Below are positions 22,876 through 34,735 of a stretch of DNA of 64,000 nucleotides, in pieces. Made by a program: the position numbers and the translations under genes. Under the pieces are notes generated by a model. That model was not told the origin of the DNA. It saw only the letters and a program-made list of their open reading frames with translations, and made no database searches. This DNA is from Episyrphus balteatus. Taxonomy: Eukaryota > Arthropoda > Insecta > Diptera > Syrphidae. How positions within the stretch are numbered: position 1 is the stretch's first letter; every line of letters starts with the position of its first letter. The DNA is taken from positions 65,990,277-66,054,276 of the forward strand of contig NC_079137.1 in the NCBI RefSeq assembly GCF_945859705.1, written 5' to 3'.

Positions 22876-23420
22876 CTTTTAATTTTTTCGCCTTTGTCTG
22901 CTTTCTCGTCATTTTTTGTCGCTCTTTTCGACCTGTCGCTATTTTCGCGTTAACCGCTTTTGATGTTATTTTGGTTTTTTGTCTTTTCTGTCGCTCTTGT
23001 TGCTTGCCGCATCATGGTCTTTGTCACTCTTTACGCTTTTGATGATATTATTGCTTTTGTCCCTCTTTGTCAATTTCGACGATATTTTCATTCTTGTCGT
23101 TTTTTCGCTTTTTTCTGACTTGTCGCTACTTTTGCAATCGTCGGTTTTTTCCTGTTTTTGTCGTATTTGTCGCTTTTGCTTTTGTCGTCCCTTGCTTGCC
23201 GATTTTCTTGATTAATGGTCCCTGTCACTCTTTCCTGTTTTAAGGGTTTTGTGGCTTTGTCGCGTTTGTCAACCTTATTGCTTTTGTAGTGCTTGCATTT
23301 CTTGCCGTTTTGTCAATTTTGCATCTTTTGTCGCATTTCGTTGCTTTTTATCACTTTTTTTTGCTTTTGTCGTTTTTTGCGCTTATGTCACTTTTTTTTT
23401 TTTTTGCTTCTTTTGTTTTC
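22876..23420. repeat. Degenerate TTTTGTCGCTTTT cryptic repeat
   Basis: TTTTGTCG, TGTCGCTTTTG and TTTTGTCGTTTTT phrases recur irregularly about every 12-30 bases through 540 bases, with CpG-bearing GTCG at an unusual density for this AT-rich window. The Leu/Phe/Ser-rich frames on the plus strand follow from this and are not believed. Confidence 0.7.
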
Positions 23421-23568
23421 TTCGGTGACCAAAATACTTTATTTAATAATAATTCCAAAAATAATGCAGGTAAACAAAAATTTTGTCCGAAAACTGAATT
23501 GGATAATTTATGATTTTTCCGTCCAGAGGGTGTCATATTAGAAAACATTACATAGCTAATACCTTTTT

Positions 23569-23757
23569 TGACAATAACTCGGCTATTATTCGAGATACGA
23601 AAATTACAAGAAAATTACAATTTTTTTATCGATATCTCGAAAACGGTTCATGATACGCAAAAAATGTGTATATGCATGAATTGTAGAACATACAGTAAAA
23701 GCTACAAAAAAGCTGCTTGTAATTTTCGTATCTCGAAGGATAGCCGAGTTATTGTCA
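23569..23757. mobile_element. 189-bp inverted-repeat element with 42-bp arms
   Basis: The arms 23569-23610 and 23716-23757 match at 40 of 42 positions as inverted copies. The outer end is TGACAATAACTCGGCTAT, followed by TTCGAGATACGAAAATTACAAG with two mismatches before it. The phrase TATCTCGAAAACGGTTCATG in the loop resembles G1 interior text. It is probably a small MITE; no target duplication was identified. Confidence 0.75.
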
Positions 23758-26370
23758 TAAAGTTATTGCGGAAAAAGGCTCATACGAAATCTTGGTCGAG
23801 AACTTCAAGTTAAGTTTTTTAAGCATCCCCTACAACATATCCACAATTTAGCTTTCTCAGTCATTTTGCATTTCTAAGCCGTTTTTTCTGACATAGGTAA
23901 TGACTGGCCTATGTGTGGATTAGAAGTTACAGTGGAACAAACATGCTCGCTCAAATACATAAAAAATCTTTAGTTCCATAATTTTTTTATTTTTCTACGC
24001 CATATTCAACGAAAAAATGATTAATCTTCTAAAGGTTTTTCTTGTTCAAAGCCTGCTAACTCGGCTTACATTCGCGATAGGAAGTCGAACCCATCAAAAT
24101 CTGACTAAAACCACTTTTCCCATTCTACCAGGTCCCTGGTCCTTTCTGTGTCATGTTCGTTTTTTTAACTTTTTACCAAAAAATATTCACAATAATGTAC
24201 AGTAGCTTTGTATATTGAAACTCATACATGCTAATAATTGCCTGACAAAGTGACAGATAATATGAACTCAATGTCAAGCCAATAAATCTCACAATTTTCA
24301 ACATGACTGACTGTGTTTTATTACCAAATATACAAAAAAAAAAAAAAAACTTAAACACAATATTATTATGTTCCATTACTACTTACAGCCGCATAACTCT
24401 GCACGGGTACTCTTACCACACTTCCTGGCAAAAAAAACATAAAATCTTCCTTGAATAAACGCAAAATGTCTTGACAGGAAATTCCCTTAAACACAGACAG
24501 ACATTTGATTCTTATTATTTTTTCACATTGTTTTTGTTTCCTTTTCCTATATTTTTTTGGTGTGCTTTTTTTGAACTCGTCCTTTGTCTAGGCGCAGAGA
24601 TATGATCTCAAAAATAATTTCCATATCCTTGATGGATGAATAAATAAAACACAAAAATAAGTGAAACTTGCTGGCACTCATTTCTTGGCTCGTATTCTAT
24701 TGTTTTTATAGCTTTTTACAATGGTCTACCTTGTCTGGTATCGCCCCCACATGAATATGTCCTTTGAATAAGGACTTCTTCTTGAGAAAATCTACAGTTT
24801 TGGCTTAATTCGATGACATCATTGTTTTTTTGTCGTCTTATTTCGACAACATTTTACCAAACCGTCATAAGAATTCCCACGCTCAGTTCTTAAGTCGCGT
24901 GTTATCCTTCGAAGATCCTTGTAGAAGGTTTCTGTTTCATTTTCTTTCAACAAATTTACTTGTGGAGACATCCGAGGAAGAACAAACTTACTTTTTGTTT
25001 GTCCATTTGAGTTTGGGTAAATTGAAAAAAAGAAAAAAAGAAAAATTGTCATCGTTCGTTGCCATAGCCATTCAGAATATCATCCAGGACGACACTAAAA
25101 AGGACTTAAATTTAGCGGAAGTAACATGGGTAATTGTCGGTATTTTCTATATATCTGTTTGTCATCCATTAGATTGTCTTTCTATCTTGGTCGAGAGTCT
25201 TGGGATGGGTTGGGTTAATCCCTTTTTTTTTAGATTTATTTTCCTTCCAAAACTAAGCTCTGTGTGTGGAATAGGCAAGAGAGTGATGGACATAAACTAG
25301 AGAATGTCCTTAAGGCAAACAATTAAGATGGTATATCGCTGCAAAAAATCTTAATTATTCAAACTTTTTTTTTGTGTGCTCTGCTTAAAAAAGCAAATTC
25401 TGTTTCAATTAAATATCTTCTCTGCTTTTCAATATTAAGCCTGGGTCCCCAAAAAATATCTTTTCGGAAAATAAAATAAAATTTGTTTAATTCTCTTCAG
25501 GCTGTTTGCATCATGAGGACGAATAAATGGACAATGCGTGGGTCATTTATCCCCAGAGGGACAGTACTTATTTTTATTTTTTTTGTTTTATTTCTAATAT
25601 ACCCGTACCGTTAGAATGATGGTCCTAAGTACCTACTTGAACGACAAGAATTTCGAAGGACATTATTTTCACGTTAATAGCTTTGGAAATAAGTTTGCTG
25701 GTTTTCTATTTTTATTTGAATACTTGTTGTATAAATTTTTTTTTCTTCTTTCAGCTAAGACTTAAAAATATACGATGAAAACATTGTTTTTGAGGACTAA
25801 ATTTAATTTTATTGGGCATTTAGGCATCGTTTTGTAGGGAGGAAATAAAGGATAGGCATCTTTTAACGATAAAAAGAGAGAAAGAGAGTTTTTAAAGGAC
25901 TAAGAATTTCGGGTAGATAATTAAAATAGATTGCTAAACTTGGAATTGGGTTTTTGAGAAAGTGAAATGATTTTGGTTGGTGGTTTGGGCCAAAAAAGTT
26001 TTTCAAAATACCTTTGGCATAAGATTAAAATTGTTCAACTTGTATATACCTACAGACAATTAGATTTTAGTTGAATTGTTTCATTTCAAATATGTGTTCA
26101 ATAAAATTTCATTCTAACAATTGTACCTAAATATTTGGCAATTAAAGGTTCAGAGGACTGAAAATTCCAGCAGATACGTTAACTTTTTTTAATGGATTCT
26201 AAATTTTAACATTGAAATCGATTACTTCAATAACTATTGGCTATTATGCATTGATTTAAAAATTAGAATGAAATATACAATTTTTCCTTTCGGAAATGGT
26301 ATCATTTATTACTGTAAGTGTTGCCGTTGTTTTTTAATAATTTTTTTTGATTTTGTTAATTTTTTTTTAG
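23758..26370. other. Non-coding spacer, no gene supported
   Basis: The frame at 24830-25300 (156 codons) has no recognised domain, begins at a weak context and overlaps a poly-Lys stretch, so I do not call it. The rest is AT-rich with poly-T. Confidence 0.45.
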
Positions 26371-27315
26371 AAAACTGCCCCTCTCACCTAAACGGGGTTA
26401 GATAGACCCTTTCAAAGAAAAAAATGTTTGTATTGAACGCCTCTACAAAAACCTGTTATCAAATCCTGGCACCCAAGTTATCCTACTACGTGCCGAAATA
26501 ACATTTTTGTTCTATACCTAAAAGTTCTAATTTCTGTAACTGGGTTGAAATCGAAAATTTTTTTTTTCTAAGCCAATTTTAAATTGTTTTTCATAAAAAA
26601 TACATCGTTTGACTTGGAAATAAATATTATTTAAGAATATATTTTTAAAACAGCATGCTGTTGTGAAAATAAATACTTTAATTTGAAATCGAAGTTGGGT
26701 AAATGACGAAAAAAATGGAATTTTTGAACTTTGACAGCTTATTAATTCTAGGTGGTTTAACCGAATTACATGTTTTATACATTGTTGAAAAGGTATATTT
26801 ATCTCCTAAGAGAAACAGAAGGGTGAAAATTTGACGAAGCTAGATTTTTTTTAATGGGTGAAGGTAAAAAAAAAACCGTTTGTTGCCCCTAATTCCAGAT
26901 TTTGGGGGTGTTAGGGACTTTTTAAATACCGTTTCGTAATCAGTGCGACTACAGCCCGCGTATATTTTGAGTGTTACACCGTGTAATTTTTCCCGGCTCA
27001 AACAATTTTGAATAAAAAAATATAAGCACTATGGCATAAAAGGGTTTCCTTTTGAAATAAAAATACTATTTATTAAACCATTATTTATGGAACTTGTCAT
27101 TACACCTTTTTTTATTTTCTAACTTTCTCGTTAACGATTTAACCGATTTCAACGAAAATCTTTATATAAAAAAAGTTTTAGTATCTTTAGTTTAAAAATT
27201 TAAAAAAAAAATTCAAAAATATCAACTTTGGATTTTTTAAATAAACTTCAAAAGAATTTTTTTTTAAATAACATTTTCAAAACGGATTTCATGAATTTTC
27301 TTCAAATTTATTTGT
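26371..27315. repeat. Probable decayed transposon sequence
   Basis: Two GCCCCT-bearing blocks (near 26386 and 26884) and phrases such as AACGATTTAACCGATTTCAA resemble repeat interiors elsewhere in the window, but edges cannot be placed. No coding frame is seen. Confidence 0.35.
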
Positions 27316-27612
27316 GAATAAAAGAAATAAAATAACCGGCTGGGTCGCACGAATTTGATCTTAGAGTTAAAGTTGCTAAAATTGTTCAGACTTTGTGTAT
27401 AGAAATTTTGTAGGTAAATATCTGAAAAATAAATTAAAGAGAAACATAAAATTCGTTTTTCAAATGAAAACAAGAACATTTTGAGTGAAATTGAGCTCCA
27501 AAAAAAGTATGCACTTTAACTCTTTTCGATACATTTTTAGAAAAAAAAAAAAAAATTTCAAAATCGTTTTAGCCCTAAAACTAATTTTTGTATAAATAAA
27601 TCTGTGAACAAA
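27316..27612 (-). repeat. Family G1 fragment (3' part, minus strand)
   Basis: GGCTGGGTCGCACGAATTTG near 27338 is the complement of the G1 3' end, followed by an AAAGTTGCTAAAATT-like segment matching the complement of the 30400 region. It is truncated. Confidence 0.55.
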
Positions 27613-28348
27613 AATTAAATAAAATGCATGACTGGGTCGCACGTACCTACTTGCTCTTGCAGTTATTATAAATTTTAAAGAAATTTTGTTGATGTTGGGA
27701 AAGAGCCGACATTTACATAGGGCAACATTTTCTTAAATTTTTTTTTTTTGTTAGGTAGGTATTTGAATTTTGTGAGAAAAACTAAAAATGCAATTTTATT
27801 GCAATTGCTTTGAATGAAAGCTTAATCAAAATAGTTTTAGAGCCGTTTTCGAGTTATATTTGGAATAGTTTGAAAATTTTTAGGGAGGAACACTTTCTAG
27901 GTGAGATCTAAAAACAACAAAAAAAAAAAAACAACTTTCAGAATTCTATAAGGCTGTGGAAATGTGTACAGAATGTCACGTTTTTTGAAAATTTGATTTT
28001 TCAAAAATAGAAATTTTATATTTTTTTTAATCCAAAACATAAAACTTTTTTCGTTTAAAGATAGAAGGTGTCTAAAAACTATTACTTGGATTAATTTATC
28101 AAAATTGTAGAAGTCGTTTTTTTTTTTTTGAGAATAATAAACTTTTTGAAAATTGGTATATGGCTATTTACCTACCGTTATTTTTGATACGTTATTTTTG
28201 GTGAAGTGGATCAGTCTATCCGTTTAGGCTAATGTAGCTCCTAATTCAGACCAACAGACATCCTGCAAGGCAGATGGGCTTTCAAGACCCACTTTTTTCG
28301 TATTGTCTATCATCGTAATATCATGTTTAATTGCTATCTCAACTTTTT
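27613..28348 (-). mobile_element. Family G1 element, minus strand, head-to-head with next copy
   Basis: The 3' end is at about 27620 (complement of GTGCGACCCAGTCATGCATT). The 5' part near 28225-28345 carries the complement of GAGCTACATTAGCCTAAACG, AAAAAGTGGGTC and ATTACGATGATAGACAAT. It joins the plus-strand copy at the shared ACTTGC head at 28349. The (GTCT)n core is short here. Confidence 0.65.
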
Positions 28349-30468
28349 ACTTGCGATATAGGTACTATATATCAAGTTATGCATTCGTACAAAAAAAAAA
28401 GTTGAGATAACATTTTTCCATGACATTACGATGGTAGACAATGCCAAAAAAGTGGGTCCCGGAAGTCCGTCTGTCTGCCTGTCTGTCTGTCAGTCTGTCA
28501 GTCTGTCAGTCTGTCAGTCTGTCAGTCTGTCAGTCTGTCAGTCTGTCAGTCTGTCAGTCTGTCAGTCTGTCAGTCTGTCAGTCTGTCAGTCTGTCAGTCT
28601 GTCAGTCTGTCAGTCTGTCAGTCTGTCAGTCTGTCAGTCTGTCAGTCTGTCAGTCTGTCAGTCTGTCAGTCTGTCAGTCTGTCAGTCTGTCAGTCTGTCA
28701 GTCTGTCAGTCTGTCAGTCTGTCAGTCTGTCAGTCTGTCAGTCTGTCAGTCTGTCAGTCTGTCAGTCTGTCAGTCTGTCAGTCTGTCAGTCTGTCAGTCT
28801 GTCAGTCTGTCAGTCTGTCAGTCTGTCAGTCTGTCAGTCTGTCAGTCTGTCAGTCTGTCAGTCTGTCAGTCTGTCAGTCTGTCAGTCTGTCAGTCTGTCA
28901 GTCTGTCAGTCTGTCAGTCTGTCAGTCTGTCAGTCTGTCAGTCTGTCAGTCTGTCAGTCTGTCAGTCTGTCAGTCTGTCAGTCTGTCAGTCTGTCAGTCT
29001 GTCAGTCTGTCAGTCTGTCAGTCTGTCAGTCTGTCAGTCTGTCAGTCTGTCAGTCTGTCAGTCTGTCAGTCTGTCAGTCTGTCAGTCTGTCAGTCTGTCA
29101 GTCTGTCAGTCTGTCAGTCTGTCAGTCTGTCAGTCTGTCAGTCTGTCAGTCTGTCAGTCTGTCAGTCTGTCAGTCTGTCAGTCTGTCAGTCTGTCAGTCT
29201 GTCAGTCTGTCAGTCTGTCAGTCTGTCAGTCTGTCAGTCTGTCAGTCTGTCAGTCTGTCAGTCTGTCAGTCTGTCAGTCTGTCAGTCTGTCAGTCTGTCA
29301 GTCTGTCAGTCTGTCAGTCTGTCTATCAGTCTGTCAGTCTGTCAGTCTGTCAGTCTGTCAGTCTGTCAGTCTGTCAGTCTGTCAGTCTGTCAGTCTGTCA
29401 GTCTGTCAGTCTGTCAGTCTGTCAGTCTGTCAGTCTGTCAGTCTGTCAGTCTGTCAGTCTGTCAGTCTGTCAGTCTGTCAGTCTGTCAGTCTGTCAGTCT
29501 GTCAGTCTGTCAGTCTGTCAGTCTGTCAGTCTGTCAGTCTGTCAGTCTGTCAGTCTGTCAGTCTGTCAGTCTGTCAGTCTGTCAGTCTGTCAGTCTGTCA
29601 GTCTGTCAGTCTGTCAGTCTGTCAGTCTGTCTGTCAGTCTGTCTGTCTGTCTGTCTGTATAAGGAGCTACAGCCTAAACGGATGGACCGATTAATGTCAA
29701 ACTTGGTATGTAGCGTTATTTGGCGACTCTCCAGAGGGGTTTTTGGAATTAATTTTTTTGGACCAAAAATAACGGTACTTGTCATATACCGATTTTAGTA
29801 AAATTGAAATATCTCGAAAACGGCTCTAACGATTTTGTTTAAAAAATTTAAATGTTAGTTTTAAGCTAAAGTCTATCTTTCAATAGAAAATATTTTTTTT
29901 GAAAATCATTATTAACGGTACCTGCCATAGAACCGTTTTTTTCAAATCCGATTATCTCCGAAACTGCTTATTCGATTTCAATGAAACTTTTTGTGAAGAA
30001 GCATTTATATAATTTAAATATAAACCAAAAATAAAATTTTGAAAAAAATAATTTTTGGATTTTTAAAAAAAATTTGAAAATTTTTTTTTGAAAAATCAAA
30101 TTTTCGAAAACGGGACATTGAACTTTTTTGAAATTTTGTTTTTAGATGTTGATTAGTGATTTCTACCAAATGGCATACTAATTTTATTTTAAAACTTTTT
30201 TTCCAAAAAAATATTTATAAAAAATTAGTTTTTTAAAAAACGGCTCTAATGATTTTGAAAATTTTTTTTCTAAAAATGCATGTTAATATATCAATCAAAA
30301 CTGCATACTTGTTTTGGAGGGCAATTTAATTTCAGATTTTATTTTATTTTTTTTTCAAAAACGAATTTTGTTTTTTTTTCAAATTTCTATATAAAAAGTC
30401 TTAAAAATTTAAGCAACTTTAACTCAAGAGCAAGTTCGTGCGACCCAGTCGTGCATTTTATTTTTTAT
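28349..30468 (+). mobile_element. Family G1 element with giant 8-bp satellite expansion
   Basis: It starts with the ACTTGCGATATAGG hairpin head and then GTTGAGATAACATTTTTCC and AAAAAAGTGGGTCCCGGAAG. The core follows, then GAGCTACAGCCTAAACGGAT and ATATCTCGAAAACGGCTCTA, and it ends GAGCAAGTTCGTGCGACCCA plus GTCGTGCATTTTATTTTT. The copy at 48478-49400 is nearly identical in both flanks but has only a few GTCT units. ACTTGC at the head and GCAAGT near the tail form a short inverted motif. No protein is encoded. Confidence 0.8.
28491..29630 (+). repeat. (CAGTCTGT)n tandem array, about 142 units
   Basis: 1140 bases of an almost perfect 8-bp unit, interrupted only by a 4-bp CTAT insertion near 29323 that shifts the phase. 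Short (GTCT)n runs border both sides. The unit reads open in more than one frame, which creates 455- and 417-codon frames of Ser/Val/Cys/Gln/Leu repeats that are not genes. In the sister element at 48.6 kb the same place holds only GTCTGTCTGTCTGT. Confidence 0.95.
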
Positions 30469-32040
30469 AGTACCGTTTTAGAAATTTATACTTCAAATTT
30501 TTTAGGAGTATTAAAAGCTACATTCGCAGTCCTCATATCCGATAAACATAATTGAAATCTGGACAAGAAGATGGCATTTTTATGCCCAATTATATGAAGT
30601 TCAGAATATTGTTATTGTTATTGACCATAAACATCTTTCAAAACGTTATCCAAAAATATTTTAAAAAAAAATTAAATAAAACAAATATCAACCATAAAAT
30701 GTATAATACATATTTTGACAAACTGGGCTTCGTTTTGTTTATTAACAATAACCTTTAATACCATTAACGGTTTTATCTTAGTAAAATTGAGACTAAAACT
30801 CACATGCTACAAGAGTTATGTATTTGAAACCTTTTTATTTTCTCATTCAGTTTATTTAGTTAAATCAACATTAGAAAAAGGCATTCAAATAAATTCCTTT
30901 TCTCTTAATTCAAATAAAAATGTCAATATTTGAATTTGTTTCTACATCTTTTTTTTTTTTTTTTGTATAAGAAAAATTTATTTCAATAATATCTAGTCTA
31001 TGTAACAAAATTGAAAAATTCCCTAGGCCCCCCTTCAACCAACAAACATCATTTATATAACATTCCAAATTCGAAACCCACATTTATATAATATAGAAAC
31101 AGAAGGCAAGAAGTCATCCTGGCCACAACTTCATCCGAAAGCCATATATCTCATATAAGTATAGTAGACAGAAAGAGAAACCTTATGAAAAGGCAACCCA
31201 ACACTCAATTCCATGTGTGGTATGTGCTGATATGTTTCTCCAGATATACTCGACTCGTACTATATAACCCAGAGAAAGTCTTGAAATTCTACAAAAAAAA
31301 AAGTTCTCTTTCCTTTTCCCTGGGAGAGTTCGTTCGGTTTTGGTCGGCTATAAATCTCCTTCCTTTCCCATTGCAGTCGTTTAAATTGTCGAATTATTTT
31401 TTTTTTTATTTTTTTATTTCATTTGTTCTGGTGTTGGCTTTTGGGAATTTTTAAGGGGAAACCTCCTACTTAGCCCATATTTCCTTGGTCAAGGAAAATT
31501 TTTGAAAAAACATTTTGTGCCAGAAGTCGTCCTCGTTAGAAATCGTTGCTGATGCACCTTCCTTAAAAATTTGCACTTTCTCTCACTCTCTCCTCTAAAA
31601 CATAAAATAGTTTAAACTATTGTGGCTTAGTGGTTTTTTTTTGGTTGGAATACTTACACAATGCAAAGGTAAAACACGAAAGGCATAAGTTACGCCTTTG
31701 TTGAAATAAGTATTTGTTTGGAAAACAAACTGCCACCGCAAAATAGTGAAACGAGGTAAATGAAAGGATTTTTGTTTTCTAATTTCCGGTATAAAATTGC
31801 CTAATAAATAGAATTGTTGAAGTAAGAATGTTTAGGATATTTTCTTGCAACATAAAATATAATAATATTTGTAAAACAAAACAGTTTTCATTCATTTTTA
31901 AATGAATACAAAATTCATCGGTATTAAACAAAAGAGCTGAGCAGCGAACTTGAATAATTATCTAAAATGCAAAATGATCGTTTTTATGAGAGAATTTTGG
32001 TATTTATCATCGAAATCAGGATAATAAGAGGGTTGTAAAA
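30469..32040. other. Non-coding spacer
   Basis: AT-rich, with no repeat edges or gene visible. The frames at 30280-30933 are continuations of repeat or AT-rich sequence. The stretch 31070-31440 has slightly higher GC but no feature I can name. Confidence 0.45.
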
Positions 32041-32455
32041 ATAAAAATTGAAAAAAAGGCATTTAAATTTAAGAAAAATATATTTATTTCAAATGAAAAA
32101 AAAATTGCATTAAAAAAAATATTTGTTGCTACTGAAAAAAATTTGTATTAAAAAAAAATATATATTTTATTCGTCGAGTTTCTTACAATTTTTGATATTT
32201 GATCATAAATTTGGTTCAATATTTTAGTTAAAATAGTTGATATATGGTAAAATAGCCAAAATTGTAAGAAATTCGACAAATATTAACAAAAATTAAAAAT
32301 ATTTAATGCACACTTTTTTCATTTTTTTTTTTTTTTCAATGCTGAAAACTTTATATTTGCAATTATAATTTTATTTGAAATGAAAATATTTTTCAATTGC
32401 AATAACATTTTTTTTAATGCAAAAATGTTGTCTTAATGTTTTTATTTTTATTTGT
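32041..32455. repeat. A-rich inverted-repeat element (family A1), copy 1
   Basis: A core inverted pair lies near 32171-32198 (TCGTCGAGTTTCTTACAATT) and 32256-32280 (complement TTTGTCGAATTTCTTACAAT). It is flanked by long A- or T-rich TTGCATTAAAAAAAATATTT-like text. A related copy at 43970-44460 has AAATTGTCAGAAATTCGATG followed by TGCAC, as here. Confidence 0.55.
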
Positions 32456-34735
32456 AATGGAAAAATAAAATATTAAAACTTGATTCAGAAATTCAATTTA
32501 TTTAACTATCCCAAAAGGACACTTAAAAATCGTACTTCTTGCATCTATTTCAATCAGTTTAATGGCTATTCTTCAGATGTGAATTGAAGACAATTTTTAT
32601 TATTAGCCATCAGGGATTACTTAAAAATAAAAAACAAAATTTCAACACATACAAAAATTATTGACACATTAAATTAAATAAAATTGTCAAAAGAGAAAAA
32701 AAAAACACAAACAAAACATTTTATTCTGTCCACATTATTATAAATTTTAATGAAATAAACATCACAAACACAAAAATAAAAATAAAAAAAAAAAAGAATA
32801 TAATTTACGGAGATTTTTTTTTCAAGGACTTTTCACCACTCTTGTCGTTGTTTTCCATGTCAAATGGAATTACCAGACTGTGACAATAAAAACCACTTGA
32901 CTTAAATTTAATTTTCTCAACCAACAAAGCGCAGCGCAGCAGCTTCCATAGAGCCTCATTTTAACCAACTTTCCCCCCCATTTGCACCCCCTCCTCAAAA
33001 CTCACAAACAAACATCCAATTCAGTGATAAAGTGAAGCACAAATATGTGTCAGAATTTTCATTTCATTCATTTTCCTAAAATCCACTTTGAAATATTTGA
33101 ATTTTCATGCCCATAAATCATCACATCTAGCGCACACGAAAACGAATACTCTCCACTTCCACCATCTACACCACGTGGCAAGTCTTTTTTTTTTTCTATA
33201 CCCGTTGTTTCGTTATGTGGGTCATTGTTCGCGGATAACATTTCCGCGTCTTCTCCTCTGCTGGCCCGCACTCCAGCTCGTCCATCTATACACCCCAACA
33301 AACAGCAGTCCTGAGCCCATATAACTGCTAAAGTTTTCAATGGATGGAGAGTGTCTTTAAATATGGGCGTGGGAGGGGGCGGTGTGGATGCAATGAATAT
33401 CATTATAAAATATTTCCAACAAAATAAAAAGTGACACAACAGAAAACAAAAAACCAACTTAGACAACAACAAGAACAACAACAAGAACAACAACAGCAGC
33501 ATAATAAAGGACTTTTTTTGTGTGCCATCTGTCATACCTTCTTCTTCTCAGGCTCGCATATCCTTTTTGCGTTTGTTTAAACTTTTTCTTCCTAGAAACA
33601 TTATTTTTTTTTTCTGTTCAGAGTTTTGTTTTGTTTGCTATTTATTTTTTGTCACCCACAGAACATTATAAAATGCACACATAATGTTGGGGTTGACGTA
33701 TTGTTTTGTGCGGCCGAGTGTGAGTGTGAGATATCCTGTGAGTGGGTGAATGCATTGCATGTATGCACTTTTTATTAAGCTGAAAGGATAATGCATTCTG
33801 TGTATACTGTACAAAATGCGTTGTTATTACTATTCTACATTATATTTTTTCTATTTTTTTTTTTTCTTATGTGTGTTACTATGAACATTGGCAGAGACAG
33901 GAAAAAGTTTAAGAAAAAGTTTAAAAGGATTTTTTAATGAATAAAAAACTTCCGGATGTAATTTTAAATCCTTTTTGCTTTAAGGGAATTGATTGATGTG
34001 ACTAACCTACTAAACTAGTTATGTTGCCTTTTTATTTAAAATGACATCCTTCGAGTAAAATGAATAAGGATCATGATCCTTTATTGAGTTTACAAAACCT
34101 AGAAATGAAAGCAAAATTTATAATACCTTTACGAAACCGATTTCAGAAACATTGACAATAAAAAACAAATATAATTTTTCCAAAACAAACGAGTCGATTT
34201 AAAAAATCCGAAATTAAAAAAAAACAAATTTAAAAAAAAAGGAATCCAATAAATAATAACTACATAATAGGAATTTTTAGTTACTAAAGTTTCAGGATTC
34301 TTTTTTTAACTATCAAACACCATTTAGGTCCAATTTATTCACACTTCATTAAAGTTAAACCCGCCATTAAAAAAGCGAAATTTTAAAATTTGTATGCGAT
34401 TTGACAGTTTTCTAATTTTTAATGGAACCTTTAAAAAATATAATGGATAGTGAATATATTGGGCCTTATTATCAAGTATTTATCACTTAAGCAGTTAAAA
34501 AAAGCTTTCTAAGAATTGCAATTTTCTCGAAAATATCTCTAACGATTTGGTAAAGTTAACTTTGGGGGTCGTAATAATGTTCTAAGTGATGCATTTTAAG
34601 ATTTTTTCAAAAAATTCTGATACCAAAATTATGGAATATTTTTTATTGAAAAATTGACATACCTACTTTTATGTTAATATCGTAATTTTTTAAAAATGTA
34701 AAACAATTTTATTCAAAATTTACATCATTTCTAAG
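32456..34735. other. Non-coding spacer with (CAA/CAG)n and CA-rich stretches
   Basis: An AACAACAACAAGAACAACAA run lies near 33464-33500, and GAGTGTGAGTGTGAG near 33716. The 155-codon minus frame at 33068-33535 is partly a poly-Leu reading of the CAA repeat and shows no domain. Confidence 0.45.

Noticed and set aside
23905..23945. Similarity to about 41015-41050 (GTGTGGATTAGAAGTTACAG type phrase)
   Set aside because: The shared stretch is only about 30 bases and flanks do not align by eye, so it is too weak to call a repeat.
24830..25300. 156-codon open frame
   Set aside because: No domain, an AT-driven composition including a poly-Lys stretch, overlapping a frame on the other strand, and no splice or promoter support.
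28431..29798. 455- and 417-codon open frames of Ser-Val-Cys-Gln-Leu repeats
   Set aside because: They are produced by the stop-free 8-bp satellite; two frames are open at once and the sister element lacks the array.
33068..33535. 155-codon minus-strand frame with a hydrophobic Leu run
   Set aside because: The Leu run is the reverse reading of a (CAA)n microsatellite; no homologous motif was seen.
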